NCBI RefSeq assembly: GCF_003003095.1
Contig: NZ_PVTT01000002.1
Location: forward strand, 868,001-932,000
Reading direction: 5' to 3'
DNA from: Hasllibacter halocynthiae
GTDB lineage: Bacteria > Pseudomonadota > Alphaproteobacteria > Rhodobacterales > Rhodobacteraceae
DNA length: 64,000 bases
The notes beneath the pieces were generated by a model. The model had not been told where the DNA came from. It saw nothing but the letters and a program-made list of their open reading frames with translations, and searched no databases. Both the position numbers and the translations under genes were made by a program. This document shows, in pieces, positions 47,352-56,395 of the stretch (its first letter is position 1; every line of letters starts with the position of its first letter).

Positions 47352-47546
47352 ATGGCCAAGGACCGTAGAAGCGCGCGGACCGGACGGTTCGTGACGAAGA
47401 GGCAAGCGGCGGCAGATCCGGAGACGACGCTCGGTGAGCGGCGCGGAGGAAGGCCGGCCGGGAGTGCGAGGAGCGCGATCACCGGCAAGTTCGTCACCGC
47501 CGCCACGGCGAAACGCTGGCCCAGCAAGGCCGGCACCGCACGGTAG
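47352..47546 (+). CDS. small basic protein with a duplicated SAxTG(R/K)FVT motif
   Basis: A 64-residue, Arg/Lys-rich protein preceded by a GTAGGAGA ribosome site. The segment SARTGRFVTKRQAAADPETT (7-26) recurs as SAITGKFVTAATAKRWP (about 41-57), so the protein is two copies of one short motif. This motif is known to me from short uncharacterised proteins found on plasmids, phages and in alphaproteobacterial chromosomes; none has a function I can name. It lies beside a palindrome cluster and interrupts the etf-pduO neighbourhood. Confidence 0.6.
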   Translation: MAKDRRSARTGRFVTKRQAAADPETTLGERRGGRPAGSARSAITGKFVTAATAKRWPSKAGTAR

Positions 47547-47556
47547 TCACTGTTGG

Positions 47557-47827
47557 GGCGGAACTCGTTCCGCCGGTGACGGAGTGGATTCCGCGCTGCT
47601 TCGGCAGGCGTGTCGGGCTGAAGCCCGACCTACGGCGGGACTGGCACAGGGCGGGCTTCAGCCCGCCTTGGCGGGCCGCTTCGGCGGTTCGCCCCCGCCT
47701 TTCGGGCCGGGGCTTCGCCCTTCCCGTCGCCGACGGCCCCACTGGGGCCGCCGCCGCTGACATTCGTCAGCGGTTCGCCCTTCCGGGGGGCCGATCGGTC
47801 CACCGGACCGATCGCCGCTTTCAGCGG
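47557..47827. repeat. cluster of perfect palindromes (REP-like)
   Basis: Six short perfect inverted repeats stand in about 270 bases: 47557-47574 (8-bp arms GGCGGAAC/GTTCCGCC), 47612-47629 (GTCGGGCT/AGCCCGAC), 47650-47667 (GGCGGGCT/AGCCCGCC), 47754-47773 (CCGCTGAC/GTCAGCGG), 47792-47814 (10-bp arms) and 47815-47827 (5-bp arms), with a weaker one at GGCCCC-act-GGGGCC near 47736-47750. The second and third share the GxCGGGCT/AGCCCGxC core of known REP-type elements. The stretch has no convincing gene. They may act as transcript ends or as targets of a repeat-mobilising transposase. Confidence 0.6.
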
Positions 47828-48390
47828 TTCGCGCCCGGAACCCACAGGACGTCGGCCTGGCCGCCGTCGTTGGCGACGCGGCCGGCGACGAAGAACCAGT
47901 CGGAGAGGCGGTTGAGGTAGCGCACGGCCTCGTGGTTGATGGATTCCATCGTCGCCAGCTCGACCACCAGGCGCTCGGCGCGCCGGCAGACGGTGCGGCA
48001 GAGGTGGAGGTGCGCGGCGAGCGGCGTGCCGCCGGGCAGGATGAAGGAGCGCAGGGGCTCGAGATCGGCGTTCATGACGTCGATCTCGCCCTCCAGGCGG
48101 GCGACCTGGGCGGCGGTGATCCGAAGGGGCGGATATTCGGCCTCGGCGTCCTTCTCGTGGTCGGGACGGCAGAGATCCGCGCCGAGGTCGAAGAGGTCGT
48201 TCGAGACCGAGGACAGCTTCGGGTCCATCTCGCCGCCATGGAGGCGCGCGAGGCCGAGCGTGGCGTTCACCTCGTCCACCGTGCCGTAGGCCTGCACGCG
48301 CAGCGCGTGCTTGGCGACGCGCGCGCCGTCGCCAAGCGCCGTCTCGCCCGCGTCGCCGGTCTTGGTGTAGATCTTGTTCAGGACGACCAT
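47821..48390 (-). CDS. ATP:cob(I)alamin adenosyltransferase, PduO type
   Basis: Makes adenosylcobalamin from cob(I)alamin and ATP. The 189-residue protein has the ATP-binding opening NKIYTKTGDAGETALGDGARV, then YGTVDEVNATLGLARL, LFDLGADLC, FILPGGTPLAAHLHLCRTVCRRAERLV and a C-terminal LNRLSDWFFVAGR, the PduO order. It overlaps the HIG1-type gene (48390). The cofactor would serve methylmalonyl-CoA mutase or ribonucleotide reductase elsewhere in the genome. Confidence 0.95.
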   Translation of the reverse strand: MVVLNKIYTKTGDAGETALGDGARVAKHALRVQAYGTVDEVNATLGLARLHGGEMDPKLSSVSNDLFDLGADLCRPDHEKDAEAEYPPLRITAAQVARLEGEIDVMNADLEPLRSFILPGGTPLAAHLHLCRTVCRRAERLVVELATMESINHEAVRYLNRLSDWFFVAGRVANDGGQADVLWVPGANR

Positions 48391-48590
48391 CAGGCGCTCC
48401 GCATCCAGAGGGCGAAGAGGAGCAGCACCACCGCGCCGAACTGCGCGATGATGCGAAGGCGCATGATCTTGTTGGCGTTGCGGCGGTTGAACTCGCCGCC
48501 CTTGGCGAAGCCGCCGATGCCGATCATCAGGATGACCAGCACGCCCAGCGCCGCGAGGATCGCGATCAGCATGAACGGATCGTCTGCCAT
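48390..48590 (-). CDS. HIG1-like twin-transmembrane protein
   Basis: A 66-residue inner-membrane protein with two hydrophobic helices (about 6-27 and 46-63) joined by a conserved loop GGEFNRRNANKIMRLRIIAQ. The loop matches HIG1-domain proteins, some of which are linked to cytochrome oxidase assembly. The same small gene precedes the cobalamin adenosyltransferase in related bacteria. It overlaps the latter by one base. Confidence 0.88.
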   Translation of the reverse strand: MADDPFMLIAILAALGVLVILMIGIGGFAKGGEFNRRNANKIMRLRIIAQFGAVVLLLFALWMRSA

Positions 48591-48649
48591 GGGGCCCCCT
48601 TCGGTTGCCGGGGCGACCTAGGGCGGGCCCCGTCCGAAGGGAAGGGAGG

Positions 48650-49480
48650 TCAGCCCGCCCGCGACAGCAGCGCGTCCCGCAGCGCCGTCGGCAGGAGGCG
48701 GCGCATCCCCTCGGCCAGGCGCGTCTCGCGGGTGACGCGGTAGCGGGCGCGCGGGCGCGGCGCGTCGAGCGCGCGCAGCAGGGCCCGGGTCACGCGCCCG
48801 GGATGGGCGCGGTGGCCTTCGGGAACCTCCGGCTCGGGCGCGCGCAGGCGGGCCTGCAGGCGCGCGTACTCCGCCGCGCGGGCGGAGGCGCCGGGGTCGA
48901 TCCACCGCTCGAAATGAGGGACGGAGTTGGTGCGGATGCGCGTCGCGATGGGCCCGGGCTGGATCAGGATGACCCGCGGCCCCGTCTCGCGGCACTCGAG
49001 GCGCAGCGTGTCGGCCAGCCCCTCCATCGCGTGCTTGGTGCTGTTGTAGGCCCCCCGCCAGGGCATCGCCGCGAAGCCCAGCACCGACGAGCACCAGACC
49101 GCGCGCCCGTCCGGCGCCGCCCGCAGCGCGGGGATCAGGCGGCGGGTCAGGTCGTGCACGCCGAAGAGGTTGGCCTCGAATATGGCGCGCAGGGCATCGC
49201 GAGGCAGGTCCTCGGCGAAGCCGGGGGTGGCGTGGGCACCGTTCGCGAAGAGCGCGTCGAGCCTGCCCCCGGTGAGGTCGAGGGCCTGCTCGCAGGCCCG
49301 GGCGACGGAGGTCTCGTCGCCCTGGTCGAGGGGGAAGCTCTCCAGGCCCTCGGCGCGCAGGCGCCCGCAGTCGCGGGGCTGGCGGCAGGTGGCGAGCACG
49401 CGCCAGCCGCGCGCGGCGAGGGCGTGGGCGGCGTGGTGGCCGATGCCGGAGGAGCAGCCGGTGACGAGGATGGTCCGCAT
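48650..49480 (-). CDS. short-chain dehydrogenase/reductase
   Basis: A 276-residue classical SDR. The nucleotide motif is LVTGCSSGIGHHAAHAL (TGxxxGxG, about 5-21), the catalytic segment YNSTKHAMEGLA (YxxxK, about 145-156) and the PG motif LIQPGPIATRI. The substrate is unknown. A start at MRTILVTGCSSG is preferred over the upstream in-frame ATG because the extension is unrelated to the fold. Confidence 0.88.
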   Translation of the reverse strand: MRTILVTGCSSGIGHHAAHALAARGWRVLATCRQPRDCGRLRAEGLESFPLDQGDETSVARACEQALDLTGGRLDALFANGAHATPGFAEDLPRDALRAIFEANLFGVHDLTRRLIPALRAAPDGRAVWCSSVLGFAAMPWRGAYNSTKHAMEGLADTLRLECRETGPRVILIQPGPIATRIRTNSVPHFERWIDPGASARAAEYARLQARLRAPEPEVPEGHRAHPGRVTRALLRALDAPRPRARYRVTRETRLAEGMRRLLPTALRDALLSRAG

Positions 49481-49519
49481 CCGCCCGGCCTGACCGGACG
49501 GGGGCCGGGAAGGCAAGCC

Positions 49520-50044
49520 TCAGCCGTTCAGGAGGCGGGTGGACATCCAGCCCTCGCGGCCGCCGACGGAGATGCGGCCCCAGTTCCCGTCCGTCTCGAG
49601 GAGCACGACCTCCGTGCCGCCGGGCCAGGAGGTGATGACGCCGTAATCCGTCCCGGGGCCCGCGCGCATGTTGACGCGGCTGCCCGCGACGGTGCGCGTC
49701 TCGCCGGCCAGCTGCACCACGTCCGTGAGGGCGGGGGCCGGGGCGCCGAGGCCCGTGCGGGCGGCGAACTCCTCCTCCGAGAGGGTGGCGACGAGGACGG
49801 GGAAGGAGGCGGGCGCCGCGTCGGGGGTGGCCGGGGTGGCCGGGGCGGCGGGGGCGGCGGGGGCGCGCAGCGCGGGGATCAGCCGCTCGGCGCCGAAGGC
49901 CTCGGCACGGGCCAGGGCGACCTCGTCGGGCAGGAGGCGGGGGGCGGGGGCCCCCTCGGCCGTCGCCATGCCGTCGCCGCCGCCCGACACCTCGTAGACG
50001 GCCCAGAGCGAGAAGAGGAGCGTGAGGGTCAGGATCTTGGACAT
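49520..50044 (-). CDS. exported SH3-domain protein
   Basis: A 174-residue protein with an N-terminal signal/anchor (MSKILTLTLLFSLWAVYEVSG), an Ala/Pro-rich linker (about 50-90) and a bacterial SH3 domain (VAGSRVNMRAGPGTDYGVITSWPGG, WGRISVGGREGWMSTRLL). SH3b domains often bind cell-wall peptides. Its Shine-Dalgarno (AAGGAGG, 50074-50080) is 29 bases from the ATG, but a perfect 17-base hairpin (50055-50071) lies between them, shortening the effective distance to about 12 bases. Confidence 0.85.
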   Translation of the reverse strand: MSKILTLTLLFSLWAVYEVSGGGDGMATAEGAPAPRLLPDEVALARAEAFGAERLIPALRAPAAPAAPATPATPDAAPASFPVLVATLSEEEFAARTGLGAPAPALTDVVQLAGETRTVAGSRVNMRAGPGTDYGVITSWPGGTEVVLLETDGNWGRISVGGREGWMSTRLLNG

Positions 50045-50054
50045 GGTCGGTCCG

Positions 50055-50080
50055 GCCGCCCGAGGGGCGGCTTCCTCCTT
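50055..50080 (-). promoter_or_regulatory. ribosome binding site separated from the start by a hairpin
   Basis: On the reverse strand the order is AAGGAGG (50080-50074), two bases, a perfect hairpin GCCGCCC-CTC-GGGCGGC (50071-50055), ten bases and ATG (50044). Nothing closer to the ATG looks like a Shine-Dalgarno. If the hairpin folds, the spacing becomes near-usable; if it is opened, initiation should be poor. This is inferred from sequence. Confidence 0.5.
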
Positions 50081-50100
50081 GTTGTTCCGGTTCGGTTTGC

Positions 50101-50127
50101 GCCCGCCGCGGCGGGCATGTGTAGAAT
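50101..50127 (+). promoter_or_regulatory. palindrome and -10-like element upstream of parC
   Basis: The divergent region holds a perfect 16-base palindrome GCCCGCCGCGGCGGGC (50101-50116) and, just after it, TAGAAT (50122-50127), a good -10-like hexamer for a plus-strand promoter. A TTGCGC lies 19 bases before TAGAAT, wider than usual. The palindrome would overlap the core promoter and could bind a repressor. Confidence 0.35.
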
Positions 50128-50188
50128 GTGCGAGACGGGACGAAGTTCCCGCCCAGCGTGCATTGATGCCGCCCCGGCCGGGGGGTAG

Positions 50189-52498
50189 ATGGTGAACATG
50201 GCCCCCCGTGAACCCAAGCCCGCCGCGCCCCAGGAGACGCTGATCACCGAGCCGCTGCGCGAGGCGATCGGGCAGCGCTACCTTCAGTACGCGCTCTCCA
50301 CGATCATGCACCGGGCGCTGCCGGACGCGCGCGACGGGCTGAAGCCCGTGCACCGCCGCATCCTCTTCGCGATGCGCCAGCTGCGGCTGTCGCCCGAAGG
50401 GGGCTTTCGCAAGTCGGCCAAGATCTCGGGCGACGTGATGGGCAACTACCATCCGCACGGGGACGGCGCGATCTACGACGCGATGGCGCGGCTGGCGCAG
50501 GACTTCACGATCCGCTGGCCGCTCGTGGACGGGCAGGGCAACTTCGGCAACATCGACGGGGACAACCCGGCCGCCGCGCGCTACACCGAGGCCCGGCTGA
50601 CGGCCGCCGCCGAGATGCTGATGGAGGGGCTGGGCGAGGACGCGGTCGACTTCCGCCCGAACTACGACGGCACCCTGGAGGAGCCGGAGGTCCTGCCCGC
50701 GGCGTTCCCGAACCTCCTGGCGAACGGGGCGTCGGGGATCGCGGTCGGCATGGCGACGAGCATCCCGCCCCACAACGTGGGCGAGCTGATCGGCGCGTGC
50801 CTGCACCTGATCAGGACGCCGGACGCGCGGGACGAGACGCTGCTGAAGCACGTTCCCGGCCCGGACTTCCCCACGGGCGGCGTCTGCGTCGAGGGCCCCG
50901 AGAGCATCGCGCAGGCCTACCGGACGGGGCGGGGCGGCTTCCGCCTGCGCGCCCGCTGGCAGGTCGAGGACCTGGGCCGCGGCCAGTGGCAGGTCGTGGT
51001 GACGGAGATTCCCTACGGCGTGCCCAAGGCCAAGCTGATCGAGAAGCTGGCCGAGCTGATCGGCGCGAAGAAGGTGCCCATCCTCGTGGACGTGCGCGAC
51101 GAGAGCGCGGACGACGTGCGCGTCGTCCTGGAGCCGCGGGCGCGGTCCGTGGACGCGGAGGTCTTGATGGGCACGCTCTTCCGCCTCTCGGACCTGGAGG
51201 TGCGGGTGCCGCTGAACATGAACGTGCTGATCGACGGGCGCACGCCGAGGGTCTGCAGCCTGAAGGAGGTCCTGCGCGCCTTCCTCGACCACCGGCGGGA
51301 CGTTCTGATCCGCCGCTCGCGCAACCGGCTGGGCAGGATCGACCGCCGGTTGGAGGTCCTGGAGGGGCTTCTGGTCGCGTTCCTGAACCTCGACCGGGTG
51401 ATCGACGTCATCCGCTACGACGAGGCCCCGAAGGACGCCCTGATGCGCGAGGACTGGTCGCGCGACCACGTCCGGGCGACGTCCGAGAAGGACTACCGCA
51501 CCCCGCCACCCGGCGAGGGGGAGCTGTCGGAGGCGCAGGTCGAGGCGATCCTGAACATGCGCCTGCGCGCCCTGCGCCGCCTCGAGGAGATCGCCCTCGT
51601 GACCGAGCGCGACGCCCTCATGGCCGAGCGGGCGGGGATCGAGGACCTGCTCGAGGACGAGGGGCGGCAGTGGGACGCGGTGGCCGGCCAGCTGCGCGAG
51701 GTCCGCAAGACCTTCCGGGCCATGCCGCGGGGCGCCCGCATGACCGAGCTGGCCGAGGCGGGCGAGGTGGCCGAGGTCGCCCTGGAGGACATGATCGAGC
51801 GCGAGCCGGTGACGGTGATCTGCTCGAGGATGGGGTGGATCCGGGCGATGAAGGGGCATCAGCCCCCCGATGCCCCCGTCAAGTTCAAGGACGGCGACGG
51901 CCCCCGCTTCGCCTTCCACGCCGAGACGACCGACCGGCTGATCCTCTTCGGGGGGAACGGGCGGGCCTACACGATCCGCGTCTCGGACCTGCCCGGCGGG
52001 CGCGGCATGGGCGAGCCGGTGCGCCTGATGGTGGACCTGCCCAACGACGCGGGGATCGTCGCCCTCCTGCCCCACGTGCCGGGGCGGCGGCTTCTGGTGG
52101 CGTCGGACGCGGGCGACGGGTTCCTCGCGCCCGAGGACGGGATCGTGGCGCAGACGCGCGCGGGCAAGCAGGTGCTGAACCTGAAGGGCGCGCGGGCCGC
52201 CGTGGTCCGCCCGATGGAGGGCGACCACGTCGCCGTGGTGGGCGACAACCGCAAGATGCTGGTCTTCGCGGCCGCCGAGCTGCCCGAGATGGGGCGCGGC
52301 AAGGGCGTGCGGCTGCAGCGCTACAAGGACGGCGGGCTGTCGGACGCACGGGGCTTCGCGCTGGCCGACGGGCTGCGCTGGCTCGACGGGGGCGGGCGCA
52401 CCCGCACGGTCGCCGACCTGGGCGAGTGGGTCGGCCGCCGGGGCGCCGCGGGCCGGATGGCGCCGCGGGGCTTCCCGCGGGACAACAGGTTCAACTAG
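50189..52498 (+). CDS. parC: DNA topoisomerase IV subunit A
   Basis: Decatenates daughter chromosomes with ParE. The 769-residue protein has the Toprim-partner breakage-reunion domain: GLKPVHRRILFAM (about 50), GNYHPHGDGAIYDAM (85-99), and the active-site Tyr132 in AARYTEAR. The C-terminal beta-pinwheel has GRAYTIRVSDLPGGRGMGEPV (about 590) and further blade repeats to the end. Position 93 in HPHGDGAIYDAM is Gly where E. coli ParC has Ser80. An ATG three codons later (MAPREP) is an alternative start. Confidence 0.96.
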   Translation: MVNMAPREPKPAAPQETLITEPLREAIGQRYLQYALSTIMHRALPDARDGLKPVHRRILFAMRQLRLSPEGGFRKSAKISGDVMGNYHPHGDGAIYDAMARLAQDFTIRWPLVDGQGNFGNIDGDNPAAARYTEARLTAAAEMLMEGLGEDAVDFRPNYDGTLEEPEVLPAAFPNLLANGASGIAVGMATSIPPHNVGELIGACLHLIRTPDARDETLLKHVPGPDFPTGGVCVEGPESIAQAYRTGRGGFRLRARWQVEDLGRGQWQVVVTEIPYGVPKAKLIEKLAELIGAKKVPILVDVRDESADDVRVVLEPRARSVDAEVLMGTLFRLSDLEVRVPLNMNVLIDGRTPRVCSLKEVLRAFLDHRRDVLIRRSRNRLGRIDRRLEVLEGLLVAFLNLDRVIDVIRYDEAPKDALMREDWSRDHVRATSEKDYRTPPPGEGELSEAQVEAILNMRLRALRRLEEIALVTERDALMAERAGIEDLLEDEGRQWDAVAGQLREVRKTFRAMPRGARMTELAEAGEVAEVALEDMIEREPVTVICSRMGWIRAMKGHQPPDAPVKFKDGDGPRFAFHAETTDRLILFGGNGRAYTIRVSDLPGGRGMGEPVRLMVDLPNDAGIVALLPHVPGRRLLVASDAGDGFLAPEDGIVAQTRAGKQVLNLKGARAAVVRPMEGDHVAVVGDNRKMLVFAAAELPEMGRGKGVRLQRYKDGGLSDARGFALADGLRWLDGGGRTRTVADLGEWVGRRGAAGRMAPRGFPRDNRFN

Positions 52499-52559
52499 GG
52501 CGGTTCAACTGCCGGCGTTCCGAAGCTAGCGTGGGGCGGAACGACGGAGAATCCCGCCC

Positions 52560-53222
52560 ATGGCCCGCATCCTCGCGCTTCTCGCGCTGCCCTTCCTCGC
52601 CGCCTGCGCCGGGTCGAACGACCCCGACCTGACGGTCCCGCGCGAGATGGGCCTCTTCCAGCTGGGGCACAACGTCGTGGTCGCGCCGGGCCCGCAGCGG
52701 GGGCCGTTCAGCCGGGCGGTGGACGAGGAGCGCTTCGCCGCCATCCTGCGGGAGGAGATGGCCCAGCGCTTCGGCCGCTACGAGGGCGGGCGGCTGGTCC
52801 ATCTGGGCGTCTCGATCGAGGGCTACGTCGTGGCGGCGCCGGGCATCCCGCTGGTGCTGTCGCCGAAGTCGATCCTGATCCTGAACGTCACCGCCTGGGA
52901 CGACGCGAGGGGCGTGAAGCTGAACCCCGAGCCCGAGCAGATCTACGTCTTCGAGAGCCTGGGCGCCGGCTTCCTGATCGGCTCGGGCTACACCTCCTCG
53001 GCGGAGGAGCAGATGCAGAACCTCTCGGAGAACGCGGCGGCGGCGATCCAGCGCTGGCTGCTGGAGCATCCCGGCTGGCTGGGCATGGATCCCGAGGCCG
53101 CGCGCGCCGCCCGCAGCGCCCTGCCGCGCCGCCTGACCCCCGGCGAGGTCGCCGCCGCCCAGGCCGAGGCGCGGGCACGGGCGCCAGAGGGGGTGGCGGA
53201 GGCCGCCGCCGGGGCGGGCTGA
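52560..53222 (+). CDS. lipoprotein of unknown function
   Basis: A 220-residue protein with a lipobox signal peptide (MARILALLALPFLAACAGS, LAAC with Cys16). The mature part has LGHNVVVAPGPQRGPFSRAVDEERFAAILREEMAQRF, a beta-rich middle (HLGVSIEGYVVAAPGIPLVL) and an Ala/Arg-rich C-terminal helix. It occurs between parC and tuf in Rhodobacterales but I do not recognise a family with known function. Likely an outer- or inner-membrane lipoprotein. Confidence 0.78.
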   Translation: MARILALLALPFLAACAGSNDPDLTVPREMGLFQLGHNVVVAPGPQRGPFSRAVDEERFAAILREEMAQRFGRYEGGRLVHLGVSIEGYVVAAPGIPLVLSPKSILILNVTAWDDARGVKLNPEPEQIYVFESLGAGFLIGSGYTSSAEEQMQNLSENAAAAIQRWLLEHPGWLGMDPEAARAARSALPRRLTPGEVAAAQAEARARAPEGVAEAAAGAG

Positions 53223-53231
53223 CGGCCCGCT

Positions 53232-53260
53232 TGATTTCCCCAAATGGCCCCATTAGGTGC
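53232..53260 (+). promoter_or_regulatory. sigma-70-type promoter of tuf
   Basis: TTGATT (53232-53237) and TAGGTG (53255-53260) are separated by exactly 17 bases and lie about 56 bases before the tuf ATG, in an AT-richer pocket of an otherwise very GC-rich region. This is the best -35/-10 pair seen in the window and fits the high expression of EF-Tu. Confidence 0.55.
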
Positions 53261-53315
53261 CCGCGCGATCGCAATCCGGGCCCTTCCGGCCCCCTGGAAA
53301 GAGGCGCGCCACGGC

Positions 53316-54491
<1,176 letters not shown>

Positions 54492-54527
54492 ACCCAGAAC
54501 CGGCAGGAAGCCAAGGCTTCCTTCGTG

Positions 54528-54552
54528 AAAGGGCCCCTCGCGGGCCCTTTTT
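54528..54552 (+). terminator. rho-independent terminator after tuf
   Basis: AAAGGGCCC (54528-54536) pairs perfectly with GGGCCCTTT (54542-54550) around a five-base loop and runs into a five-T stretch (54548-54552). It starts 37 bases after the tuf stop and should end the tuf transcript. Confidence 0.8.
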
Positions 54553-54630
54553 CGCGCCCGCGGGGGTTCCGCCCGGCAGGGGAATGGGCGAACGAGCCGG
54601 CACCGATCCCCTGTCGGAGACCACCCCACC

Positions 54631-54891
54631 ATGCGCGCCGCCATCCTCGCCCCCGCCCTCCTCTCGCTCGCGGCCTGCGCCGGGGGCGGCGGCGGGCCGG
54701 CGCCGAACGAGATGAACGTCACGCAGAGCGGGGGCGGCACCTTCTCCGGCGTCGCCGGCTCGGGCTGGACCGACGAGGAGCTGCGCGAGAACGCGTTCGG
54801 CGTCCTGTGCCCCGCCGGGCGCCCGGTGACCGAGCTGTCCGTCGAGCGGGCGCCGGACGGCTCGGCCCGTTTCGGCGGGCGCTGCGGCTAG
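54631..54891 (+). CDS. small lipoprotein
   Basis: An 86-residue protein with a lipobox signal peptide (MRAAILAPALLSLAACAGGG, Cys16). The mature part contains two Cys (VLCPAG and GGRCG), likely a disulfide, and is otherwise Gly-rich. No family recognised. It has its own transcription unit, as it stands after the tuf terminator. Confidence 0.7.
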   Translation: MRAAILAPALLSLAACAGGGGGPAPNEMNVTQSGGGTFSGVAGSGWTDEELRENAFGVLCPAGRPVTELSVERAPDGSARFGGRCG

Positions 54892-54937
54892 GCGGGCCGC
54901 GGGGGCGACGGCCGGGCCACCTCCCCCGCCCGCCGGA

Positions 54938-55510
54938 TCAGAACCCGCGGCGGATGCCGAGCGAGATCGTGGAGCCTTCCCGGTCGTTGCCATTGTTGAG
55001 CTCGTAGTCGTAGCGGTCGTATTCCAGCGCGATGCCGAAGCCGCCGCCCAGGGCGTACTCGCCCCCGAAGCCGACGCCGAGGGTGCTGCCGGAATCGTCC
55101 TCCGAGAAGGGGCCGGCGGAGAGGTTGAAATAGGCGCTCCGCACGCTGAGCTTGCCATAGACGGCCGCGCGCTTGTTGACCGCGTAGCCCAGGCGCACCG
55201 ACGCGGCGACCTCGTATTCCTCCTCGATCGTGAGTGCGACGCCCGTGCCCGCGATCTCGGCGCTTCCTTCGGCGTTCGAGAAGGCGGCGCTGAACTCGAA
55301 GCCCGCGTAGAAGCCGGCCGGCGTGACCGCGTTGCGCCCGATGGCGAAGCCCAGGCGCTGGCCGTCGACATCGGGCGCGCCGGGAGAGTCGAACTCGCTC
55401 GTGGCGGCGAAGATGCCGACATAGGAGCCCCCGAGGGCGTTCTGCGCCGAAGCGGCCCCGGCTGCCGCCGTGGCTGCCGCGACCGCGACCGCGGCGATGA
55501 TGGTCTTCAT
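54938..55510 (-). CDS. outer-membrane beta-barrel protein (OmpA/porin-like)
   Basis: A 190-residue protein with a signal peptide (MKTIIAAVAVAAATAAAGAA SAQ, cleavage near residue 23). The mature part alternates short beta-strand segments such as SYVGIFAAT, GFYAGFEFSAAF, VAASVRLGYAV, AVYGKLSVRSAYF, LGVGFGGEYAL and FGIALEYDRYDYEL, ending in SLGIRRGF with a terminal Phe, the BAM-targeting mark. This is an eight-stranded-barrel type; the ligand is unknown. Confidence 0.82.
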   Translation of the reverse strand: MKTIIAAVAVAAATAAAGAASAQNALGGSYVGIFAATSEFDSPGAPDVDGQRLGFAIGRNAVTPAGFYAGFEFSAAFSNAEGSAEIAGTGVALTIEEEYEVAASVRLGYAVNKRAAVYGKLSVRSAYFNLSAGPFSEDDSGSTLGVGFGGEYALGGGFGIALEYDRYDYELNNGNDREGSTISLGIRRGF

Positions 55511-55609
55511 GAAGATGTCCCCTTCTTTCCTTCCATCCCCTCCCCTAGCGGCTCGGCGGCGGATTTCGGCCGGTCGGGGCGGAAGGGCCGCAGGGCTGTT
55601 GCGGCGGGG

Positions 55610-56311
55610 TCACGGCGCGTCGGCGGCGGCCTCCTCGCGCAGCGCTTCGAGCGCGCGGGTCAGGGCCCCGGCCGCGTCGCGCGCCGCCTCCGGTCCGGCC
55701 CTGCGGTCCGGGACCGGCGGCCCCGGCGCATAGAGCGCGAGGGCGGGCCCCCGCCGGGGCCAGAGCGTGCCGTCCCAGCCCGGTAGGCGCCGGGCGCCGC
55801 GCTGCGCGAACGCGGCGAGCCAGATCGGCGCGCGGGCGGCGGCGGCCATCTCGACCACGGCGGCCTTGGCGATCCGCGCCGGTCCCGAGGGGCCGTCCGC
55901 CGCCATGGCGAGCGCGCCCCCCGCCCGCATCCAGCGCAGAGCCTCGCGCTGGCCGGCGAGGGCCTGGCGGGGCCGCATGTCGATGGGCGCGAGGCCGAGG
56001 CGCGCCACGTGCGCCGATCCGACCCGCCCGATGGGCCGTGGCGAATGCACCGAGGCCACGGGCGCGGGAAGGCGGACGAGGACGGGCGGCGCGAGGAGCA
56101 GCCCCTCGTGCCAGAGGGCGATCACGACGGGGCCGTCCGCCAGCGCCTCGCCCAGCGCGTCCGCGCCCCGCACGGTCCAGCGCATCCGGCGGGCGGCGCG
56201 GGCCGAGGCCGCGGAGAGGAGCCGGGCGTTGGCCTCGATCGCCCCCTCCCGCAGGCCGGGGAACCGGGCCTTCAGCCACCGGCGGGCCGGGCGGGGCAGG
56301 GGCGCGCGCAT
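55610..56311 (-). CDS. DUF374 lysophospholipid acyltransferase-like protein
   Basis: A 233-residue protein with VVIALWHEGLLLAPPVLVRL, SVHSPRPIG, an R-rich RPRQALAGQREALRWM block and the conserved MAADGPSGPARI, matching DUF374 (LPLAT superfamily), where the WH and DGPxGP motifs form the acyltransferase core. Homologues act on lipid A or lysolipids. It starts MRAPLPRPARRW with no strong ribosome site; an upstream in-frame start near 56422 would overlap the tRNA gene and is rejected. Confidence 0.75.
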   Translation of the reverse strand: MRAPLPRPARRWLKARFPGLREGAIEANARLLSAASARAARRMRWTVRGADALGEALADGPVVIALWHEGLLLAPPVLVRLPAPVASVHSPRPIGRVGSAHVARLGLAPIDMRPRQALAGQREALRWMRAGGALAMAADGPSGPARIAKAAVVEMAAAARAPIWLAAFAQRGARRLPGWDGTLWPRRGPALALYAPGPPVPDRRAGPEAARDAAGALTRALEALREEAAADAP

Positions 56312-56354
56312 GGCAGCGGGATGCGGCCCCCGGCGCTGCGGCGCAAGGCCCCGC

Positions 56355-56383
56355 TTGCGGCGTCCCGCGCGCCGCGCTAGGGG
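56355..56383 (+). promoter_or_regulatory. sigma-70-type promoter of tRNA-Trp
   Basis: TTGCGG (56355-56360) and TAGGGG (56378-56383) are 17 bases apart and end 12 bases before the tRNA 5' end, a good fit for a stable-RNA promoter. The transcript may continue into secE-nusG. Confidence 0.5.
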
Positions 56384-56395
56384 ACGGGCCGGCCT

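Noticed and set aside
47576-47920. Plus-strand open frames across the palindrome cluster
   Set aside because: They are built from the palindromic sequence and run antisense into the adenosyltransferase gene; no ribosome site and no conserved motif.
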